From contig NZ_VMNW02000021.1 of assembly GCF_007713735.2 (NCBI RefSeq), forward strand, positions 52,532 to 116,531: a DNA stretch of 64,000 nt, written 5' to 3'. Under the pieces are notes generated by a model, which was given only the letters and a program-made list of their open reading frames with translations, ran no database searches and was not told the origin of the DNA. Both the position numbers and the translations under genes were made by a program. This stretch comes from Amycolatopsis acidicola. Its GTDB lineage: Bacteria > Actinomycetota > Actinomycetes > Mycobacteriales > Pseudonocardiaceae. Shown here in pieces: positions 58,978 to 64,000 of this stretch; the stretch's first letter is position 1, and every line of letters starts with the position of its first letter.

Positions 58978-60156
58978 ATGAAGGTTCAAGAAACCAGGTC
59001 GTCGGCCGGAGTAGCGCCGCAACGGCGGATCGAACGGAACTTGGCGGCCGTGCTCGATGAGCGGGCTCGCCGTCGTGCCCGGGGAATCGGGGACAGGCCG
59101 GGTATCACGCCGGGCGACGCCCAGTCGCGTATCACCCGGTTCCTGTCGCGTCGGCTGAGCGAGGAGTTCGGGGTCACCGACGTGGTCCAGATGTCCGGTG
59201 GCGGCGCCAACGAGTGCTATGCCTTCCGTCTCACGAGGAACGGAAGCGCGCAACGGCTCGTCCTGCGGATCAAGTCCCAGGGCGCGTGCTGTGAGACGGA
59301 CGTCCAGCGGGAGTTTTCCATCCTCGGCGCGGTGAAGTCGGTGCTGCCCGCGCCCGAGCCATATTGGCTGACCCTCGACCTCGCGGACTTCGGCTCGCCC
59401 GCCATGATCACGGGCTTCTCGGACGGGGTTTCGGCACCCAGTGACTCGGTGCCACTCGCGACCGGTCTCGGCACGGTTTACGGCCCGAGGCTCCAGAAAC
59501 TGCTTTCACCGCAGTTCGTGAAGTATCTCGCGCGCCTGCACGCCCACGACTGGTCCGGTGCCGACCTCGCGGGGTTCGACATCCCCCGCGCGGGGACGAC
59601 CGAGGCACTGGACTGGCGGCTCGCTTTCTGGGACCGGGCGTGGGAGGAGGACGCGTTCGAACCGCATCCCACCATCACGCTCACGCGGGACTGGCTGTGG
59701 CGGAACCGGCCGGTGGTCGACCGCGTTTCGTTGCTGCACGGTGACTACCGCAACGGGAACTTCCTTTTCGATGAGCGGAGCGGCGAGATCAAGGCGGTGA
59801 TCGACTGGGAGCTGTGTTACCTGGGGGACCGTCATTCCGACCTCGCCTACGCGATGCTCCCGGCGTGGGGGTCTCCCGGTGAATCCGGAGAATTCCTCAA
59901 CTCGGGCCTCGTGGAGACGGAGCAGTTCATCTCACAGTACGAAAGGCTTTCGGGGCTCGAAGTCGACCGGGAGCGGCTGAACTACTACATGGTGTACGCC
60001 CTGTACTGGTCCGTGATCTCGCTCGTGGGCACGGCGCCGCGCAACGCCGATCTGCGGATGACGCAGCTGGACGTGATGTACAACTTCATCTATCCCGGGC
60101 TCGGCGCGTATTTCTGCCGGGAACTGAACCGGCTCGTGGCGGGAGTCGCCGCATGA
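58978..60156 (+). CDS. Phosphotransferase (APH/ACAD10/LvaA-type kinase) family protein
   Basis: A 392-residue kinase of the APH fold. The catalytic loop is LLHGDYRNGNFLF (HGDxxxxN) and the metal site AVIDWELCYLGDRHSDLAYA, with family blocks VVQMSGGGANECYAF and FSILGAVKSVLPAPEPYW near the N terminus. The ATG at 58978 has AGGAA seven bases upstream; a GTG at 58963 is an alternative. Its ATGA overlap with the next gene, a small helical protein, matches the LvaA-LvaB pair of levulinate catabolism, in which the kinase phosphorylates a hydroxyacyl-CoA. By analogy it should activate a hydroxylated pathway intermediate. Confidence 0.8.
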   Translation: MKVQETRSSAGVAPQRRIERNLAAVLDERARRRARGIGDRPGITPGDAQSRITRFLSRRLSEEFGVTDVVQMSGGGANECYAFRLTRNGSAQRLVLRIKSQGACCETDVQREFSILGAVKSVLPAPEPYWLTLDLADFGSPAMITGFSDGVSAPSDSVPLATGLGTVYGPRLQKLLSPQFVKYLARLHAHDWSGADLAGFDIPRAGTTEALDWRLAFWDRAWEEDAFEPHPTITLTRDWLWRNRPVVDRVSLLHGDYRNGNFLFDERSGEIKAVIDWELCYLGDRHSDLAYAMLPAWGSPGESGEFLNSGLVETEQFISQYERLSGLEVDRERLNYYMVYALYWSVISLVGTAPRNADLRMTQLDVMYNFIYPGLGAYFCRELNRLVAGVAA

Positions 60157-60665
60157 TTCCGGCCGTGACCCAGCAACTCGAGGCGATCCGGCGCCGGCTC
60201 ACCGAGACGGTCGTCCCCGAACTTCCCGAAAGCGCGAAGTTCGCGCGCGAGCAGGTATTGCTGATCGACGCGGCGCTGGCGTCGGTCATCGAATGCCAGG
60301 AACACGAGTACCGCTATGCCGTGCTGGAACACCAGGACTACCGGGAGCTGCTCGGCGAACTGACCCGGCTGACGGGCACGCCGGACCGTGACGTGCTCGC
60401 GGTCCTGGACGAGGCCGGTCCGGACACGGCTGCCGGTGCTGTGCCGCTGACGGCGATCACGGCGCGGACGCGGCGGATGAAGGTGCTCGCCGAGCGCCTC
60501 CACGGAGAACTGACTTCCCAGGCGACAGAACAGGGTTCGCGGGCGTTCGGACTTATGGCGCGGCTGGCGGCCCGGCAGGTCGCCCGCGAAGCCTCGTGGT
60601 TCCGCCTCGCCGGGTTCACCAAGGATTCAGCGAGCATCGGGCAACTACTGGAGGAGTCCCGTTGA
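60153..60665 (+). CDS. Small helical kinase-partner protein (LvaB/DUF6285-like)
   Basis: A 170-residue all-helical protein. Its opening, QLEAIRRRLTETVVPELPES and FAREQVLLIDAALASV, resembles DUF6285/LvaB proteins, which sit next to APH-type kinases and are needed for their activity. The assignment rests on pattern and position, not on a clear motif. It overlaps the kinase gene by 4 bp and the aldehyde dehydrogenase gene by 4 bp, so all three are made together. A comparable helical stretch is fused to the N terminus of the kinase at 3099-4253. Confidence 0.6.
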   Translation: MIPAVTQQLEAIRRRLTETVVPELPESAKFAREQVLLIDAALASVIECQEHEYRYAVLEHQDYRELLGELTRLTGTPDRDVLAVLDEAGPDTAAGAVPLTAITARTRRMKVLAERLHGELTSQATEQGSRAFGLMARLAARQVAREASWFRLAGFTKDSASIGQLLEESR

Positions 60666-62110
60666 CGGAAAACACCCTGATGTATGTGGACAGCGCCTGG
60701 ACCGAAATGGACAGCGACGAGTCCGTGGAGGTCATTGAAGCGGCGACCGAGAAAAAGATCGGGAGCGTGTCGCTGGGCAATGCGCGGGACGTCGATCGAG
60801 CAGTGCGCGCGGCGCGCACCGCTCTGGACCACGGGGCCTGGGGGCGGATGTCCCGGGCCGAGCGGGCCGGCCTGATGCTCGGCTTCGCCGACGAACTCGA
60901 AGCGCGCGCGGAGGAAACGGCGACCCTCGTCAGCCGGCAGAACGGAACGCCGATCGCCTTGTCACGGGAGGCCAACGGCACCGGGCCCGCGGCGACCCTC
61001 CGGATGTATGCGGGGCTGGCGGCCGAGGCGGACACCGAAGAAGTCCGGGCGAGCCCGAACGGTGCGACCATCGTGCGGCGGGAGCCCGTCGGCGTGGTCG
61101 GTGCCATCACCCCCTGGAACTATCCCCAGACGCTGGCAGTCATGAAGATCGCGCCCGCGCTCGCCATGGGCTGCACGGTCGTGCTGAAGCCGTCCCCGGA
61201 AACCTCGCTCGACGCGTTCGTCTTCGGTGAGGCCGCCGCGGCGGCCGGAATTCCCCAAGGCGTGATCAACATCGTGCCCGGCTCCCGGGACACGGGCGCG
61301 AACCTCGTCTCGCACCCGTTGGTCGACAAGATCGCCTTCACGGGGTCAACGGCCGCGGGGCGCGCGATCGGAGCCGAGTGCGGCCGGCTGATCCGGCCGT
61401 GCACCCTGGAACTCGGCGGCAAGTCGGCGTCCATCGTGCTCGAGGACGCCGATCTGGACGTGTTCGCCGCGGGCCTTGGCGAGTCGAGTTTCCGCAACAA
61501 CGGGCAGACCTGTGCGCTGCAAACGAGGATCCTTGCCCCGCGCAGCCGGTATGACGAGGTTGTCGACGTGGTCGCGGACTTCGCGGGCAAACTCGTGCTC
61601 GGTGACCCGCTGGATCCCTCGGTGACCTGCGGGCCGATGGTCAGTGCCGCGCACCGTGCCCGGGTGCTCGCGCACATCGACGGGGCGCGCGCCCGGGGAG
61701 TCCGGCTGGTGACCGGTGGCGGCAGGCCCGAAGATCAGGAGCACGGCTGGTTCGTCGAGCCGACCGTTTTCGTGGACGTCGCGAACTCCGATCCGATCGC
61801 GCGGGAAGAGGTCTTCGGCCCGGTTGTGGCGGTCATCCCCTACGACGATGACGACGACGCGGTCGGGATCGCGAACGACAGCGACTACGGGCTCGGTGGC
61901 TCGGTGTGGACGTCCGACGAGGCCCGCGGGCTGGAGATCGCCCGCAGGGTGCGGACCGGGACCATCGGGATCAACCACTACACGCTGGACCTCGGTTCGC
62001 CGTTCGGCGGCATGAAGGACAGCGGACTCGGCCGTGAGCTCGGCCCCGAGGCGCTCGACGCTTACACCGAATACAAGTCCGTATATGCCAGTGCTCGTCG
62101 CCTTTCCTGA
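60662..62110 (+). CDS. Aldehyde dehydrogenase family protein (second copy)
   Basis: A 482-residue NAD(P)-dependent aldehyde dehydrogenase. The catalytic Cys is residue 284 in NNGQTCALQ, the Glu is in TLELGGKS, and ITPWNYPQ and FTGSTAAGR bind the cofactor. The TTG at 60662 follows GGAGGAG at five bases and overlaps the previous stop; ATG 60680 is possible but lacks a site. It is a paralogue of the enzyme at 10513. It and the alcohol dehydrogenase downstream should take an alcohol to the acid. Confidence 0.88.
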   Translation: MTENTLMYVDSAWTEMDSDESVEVIEAATEKKIGSVSLGNARDVDRAVRAARTALDHGAWGRMSRAERAGLMLGFADELEARAEETATLVSRQNGTPIALSREANGTGPAATLRMYAGLAAEADTEEVRASPNGATIVRREPVGVVGAITPWNYPQTLAVMKIAPALAMGCTVVLKPSPETSLDAFVFGEAAAAAGIPQGVINIVPGSRDTGANLVSHPLVDKIAFTGSTAAGRAIGAECGRLIRPCTLELGGKSASIVLEDADLDVFAAGLGESSFRNNGQTCALQTRILAPRSRYDEVVDVVADFAGKLVLGDPLDPSVTCGPMVSAAHRARVLAHIDGARARGVRLVTGGGRPEDQEHGWFVEPTVFVDVANSDPIAREEVFGPVVAVIPYDDDDDAVGIANDSDYGLGGSVWTSDEARGLEIARRVRTGTIGINHYTLDLGSPFGGMKDSGLGRELGPEALDAYTEYKSVYASARRLS

Positions 62111-62140
62111 CAGCGACGGTTCAACCGGGAAGGAGTGTTC

Positions 62141-63244
62141 GTGGTGCGCATTCGCGGTGCGGTCGCGAGGGAGACAGGGGCGCCGTTCACGCTCGAGGAC
62201 CTGGAGCTCGACGAGCCACGTCCGGACGAGGTGCTCGTCGAGGTTTCGGCGGTAGGCGTCTGCCATACGGACGTGGCGGTCCGCAATCAGTGGATGCCCT
62301 TGCCCCTGCCGATGGTGCTCGGCCACGAGGGCGCCGGCATCGTCCGCGCTGTCGGCCGCTCGGTGCGGAAAGTCGTTCCTGGAGACCGTGTCGTGATGAG
62401 CTACTGGCATTGCGGGACGTGCCCGCGCTGCCTGAGCGGGCATCCGGCGTACTGCGTGGATCACGCCGCCTGGACCGTGAGTGGCAGCCGCCCGGACGGG
62501 ACGAACGCGGTGCACGGCGAAGGACCGTTGCACGGAACCTTTTTCGCGCAGTCCTCCTTCGCCACGCATGCGATGGCCACCGAACGGAACGTGGTCAAAG
62601 TCGGCGCGGACACCGATCTCGTGGTGGCGGCCCCGCTGGCTTGCGGGCTGCAGACCGGTGCCGGCACGGTGATCAACCGGCTGACACCCGAGGTGGGATC
62701 GGGCCTCGCGGTCTTCGGGGTCGGCGCGGTCGGCCTTGCCGCTGTCATGGCGGCGCGGCTCGTCGGATGCACGACCGTGGTCGCGGTGGATGTCCATCCT
62801 TCCCGGCTCGCGCTGGCCGAAGAACTCGGCGCCACGCACACGATCGATGCCTCGGCCACCGAGGACGTCGCGGGAGCCGTCCGGGATCTTTCTGCGAGCG
62901 GAGTGAACTACGCCGTCGAGACGACAGCGGTGCCTTCGGTCGCGGCCCAGGCGGTGGAAAGCCTGGCGCCCCATGGGACTTGCGCCATCCTCGGCGTCGG
63001 GCCCGGGAACCCCGCGCTCTCGCTGGACATGATGCGACTGCTGTCGACCGGCCGCACCGTGACCGGGGTCGCGATGGGCGACGGCCGCCCGGAAGAACTG
63101 ATTCCGAAGCTGCTCGAACTGCATCGCCAGGGCCGGTTCCCGATCGACCGGCTCGTCACCACGTATCCGCTGGAGGACATCAACAAGGCCGTCGAGGACG
63201 CCGAGGCCGGCAAGGTGGTCAAGGCAGTGCTCATCCCCGGCTGA
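62141..63244 (+). CDS. Zinc-dependent alcohol dehydrogenase (aryl/benzyl alcohol type)
   Basis: A 367-residue medium-chain dehydrogenase. Catalytic zinc ligands are in GVCHTDVAV and LGHEGAG, the structural zinc block is CGTCPRCLSGHPAYC, and the nucleotide motif is GVGAVGLAAVMAA. It lacks the NDMA-type features of the enzyme at 9366 and looks like aryl-alcohol dehydrogenases. Adjacent GTG codons at 62141 and 62144 follow AAGGAG; the first is used. It is the last gene of the MarR-controlled operon and ends 14 bp inside a convergent LuxR relic. Confidence 0.85.
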   Translation: MVRIRGAVARETGAPFTLEDLELDEPRPDEVLVEVSAVGVCHTDVAVRNQWMPLPLPMVLGHEGAGIVRAVGRSVRKVVPGDRVVMSYWHCGTCPRCLSGHPAYCVDHAAWTVSGSRPDGTNAVHGEGPLHGTFFAQSSFATHAMATERNVVKVGADTDLVVAAPLACGLQTGAGTVINRLTPEVGSGLAVFGVGAVGLAAVMAARLVGCTTVVAVDVHPSRLALAEELGATHTIDASATEDVAGAVRDLSASGVNYAVETTAVPSVAAQAVESLAPHGTCAILGVGPGNPALSLDMMRLLSTGRTVTGVAMGDGRPEELIPKLLELHRQGRFPIDRLVTTYPLEDINKAVEDAEAGKVVKAVLIPG

Positions 63245-63705
63245 GTTTCCGCAGATCCATCGCAGGATTCCGGAGTTGTTCAACGCCTGCAACGGCTTCG
63301 TGGGCGATCAAGCGGCGGGTGAGCTTGCGCGGCCCGTTCTTGACGTGCGTTTTCACGGTGCCGGGGGAGACGTACAACTCCTCGGCGATCCGGCTGTTGC
63401 TCTCGCCGCGCACGAGGTACCGCAGCACATCGAGCTCCCGCCGGGTCAGCTCGGCGAGCGGGCCGTCGAGGCGTTCCAGCGGGTCCGCCGGGCGCGGGGC
63501 CTCTCCGTCGATTCCGGCTATGTCCGTCGAATGTGGACAGTTCGCGGAGGAGGCTGTTTTCCAGGGCCCGCAGGGAGTTGTCGGCAGAGCGGAGGTCGCG
63601 GACGACGGCAGGGGAGATATCGAAGCCCGCGAGCGGGGCGATCTCGCGGAGCATTTCACGGGCACGCCGGATCAGTTCGCCCGCCGGTTCGGCAGCACTG
63701 TCCAC
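63231..63705 (-). pseudogene. LuxR-type HTH regulator, frameshifted
   Basis: The N-terminal part starts MDSAAEPAGELIRRAREM and runs to LLRELSTFDG in one frame. The C-terminal LuxR-type HTH, LTRRELDVLRYLVRGESNS then RIAEELYVSPGTVKTHV, lies in another frame. The frames meet around 63515-63535; one base change would join them into a protein of about 157 residues. The HTH helix after KTHV is also atypical (KNGPRKL in place of KNxLRKL). A real pseudogene or a sequencing error are both possible. Confidence 0.6.
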
Positions 63706-64000
63706 AACCGTCTCCTCGTTCGACCCCAGAGCGGCACTGCCCTGTCCGGCCGATTGTCACCGCGCGGTGGCGCCCGGGGATACATCGCTGCGCGGGATTG
63801 CTCTCCAAAGGGGGAGCGGAACACCCCTTAAGGGAGTGGTAACAGCATGACCTAGGTGTGGCCAGCGGCCCACCCAGCCACCCAAACAGGAACCCGGCAA
63901 CGACACCCAAGAAACACCCGACGGCCCGTCCCACCCCGCCGACCATGGCACCAACCGCCACCCGGCAACGCGAAGCGAGCCGTCCCACCGACCACACCCC
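63706..64000. other. End of window, no confident gene
   Basis: Minus-strand frames reading in from beyond the window include a Gly/Val-rich hydrophobic stretch (near 63880-63960) that might be a membrane segment, but there is no supported start or family match. TTAAGGGAG near 63829 has no clear partner gene. Confidence 0.4.

Noticed and set aside
61346..63292. 648-codon minus-strand frame over the aldehyde and alcohol dehydrogenase genes
   Set aside because: Antisense shadow of two enzymes with intact active sites; composition is typical of GC-rich opposite frames.
1..64000. CRISPR array, rRNA or tRNA genes, or a PKS/NRPS gene cluster
   Set aside because: No regularly spaced repeats, no RNA gene landmarks, and no ketosynthase, acyltransferase, condensation or adenylation domains were seen.

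Overview
High-GC (about 68-70%) DNA from an actinomycete. Codon use with GC-rich third positions, frequent GTG/TTG starts, ATGA/GTGA gene overlaps, an NDMA-type alcohol dehydrogenase and a mycobacterial-type nitrogen-starvation (Nit1) cluster all point to Pseudonocardiales or a near relative (Amycolatopsis-like). I cannot name the species. The window is accessory metabolism: catabolic operons, each with its own regulator, plus one patch of mobile-element wreckage.

Left block (1-19.0 kb): an oxidative catabolic regulon. It holds the end of a carotenoid oxygenase, an HAPMO-like Baeyer-Villiger monooxygenase with a SnoaL protein, two APH-like small-molecule kinases, an aromatic-acid-type MFS importer, an SDR, a luciferase-like flavin oxidoreductase, a zinc alcohol dehydrogenase and an aldehyde dehydrogenase. 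A minus-strand operon encodes enoyl-CoA hydratase, CoA-transferase and a TetR regulator. A P450-ferredoxin-reductase set follows, then two secreted proteins. Four promoters in this block carry the same roughly 15-23 bp element just after the -10, so the TetR protein probably controls the whole block. The substrate is unknown; an aromatic or terpenoid ketone or alcohol would fit.

19.5-23.8 kb: a frameshifted amidohydrolase relic, then an Lrp/AsnC regulator divergent from a branched-chain 2-oxoacid dehydrogenase operon (E1alpha, E1beta, E2; no E3 here).

23.8-41 kb: nitrogen-compound scavenging. One operon has OYE reductase, VOC protein, NCS1 permease and a DUF1989 protein, next to an XRE-cupin regulator. 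A second has a half-length DUF1989 protein, an amidase and a polysaccharide-deacetylase-like hydrolase, divergent from a LacI regulator. A third (GntR, FAH-family hydrolase, metallo-beta-lactamase-fold hydrolase, GNAT) is divergent from two paralogous AtzA/TrzA-type amidohydrolases that flank an APC permease and an M20 amidohydrolase.

41.6-50.0 kb: a Nit1 nitrogen-starvation cluster related to the cyanotrophy Nit1C cluster: MSMEG_0570, 0569, amidohydrolase, 0572, 0568 radical SAM, a fused GNAT-AIR-synthase protein, nitrilase, a second nitrilase-like protein that has lost its catalytic Cys, and a 0565-type glycosyltransferase.

50.0-56.3 kb: nested mobile elements. Two IS3-family fragments flank an IS30 transposase remnant that carries a group II intron. 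The intron's maturase is split, within the YADD codons, by a RIT element (three tandem tyrosine recombinases with terminal inverted repeats and a 6-bp flanking duplication).

56.3-63.7 kb: a MarR-regulated operon (MFS importer, APH-like kinase, small helical partner, aldehyde dehydrogenase, alcohol dehydrogenase) that repeats the logic of the left block, then a frameshifted LuxR-type regulator. No tRNA, rRNA or CRISPR array was seen.
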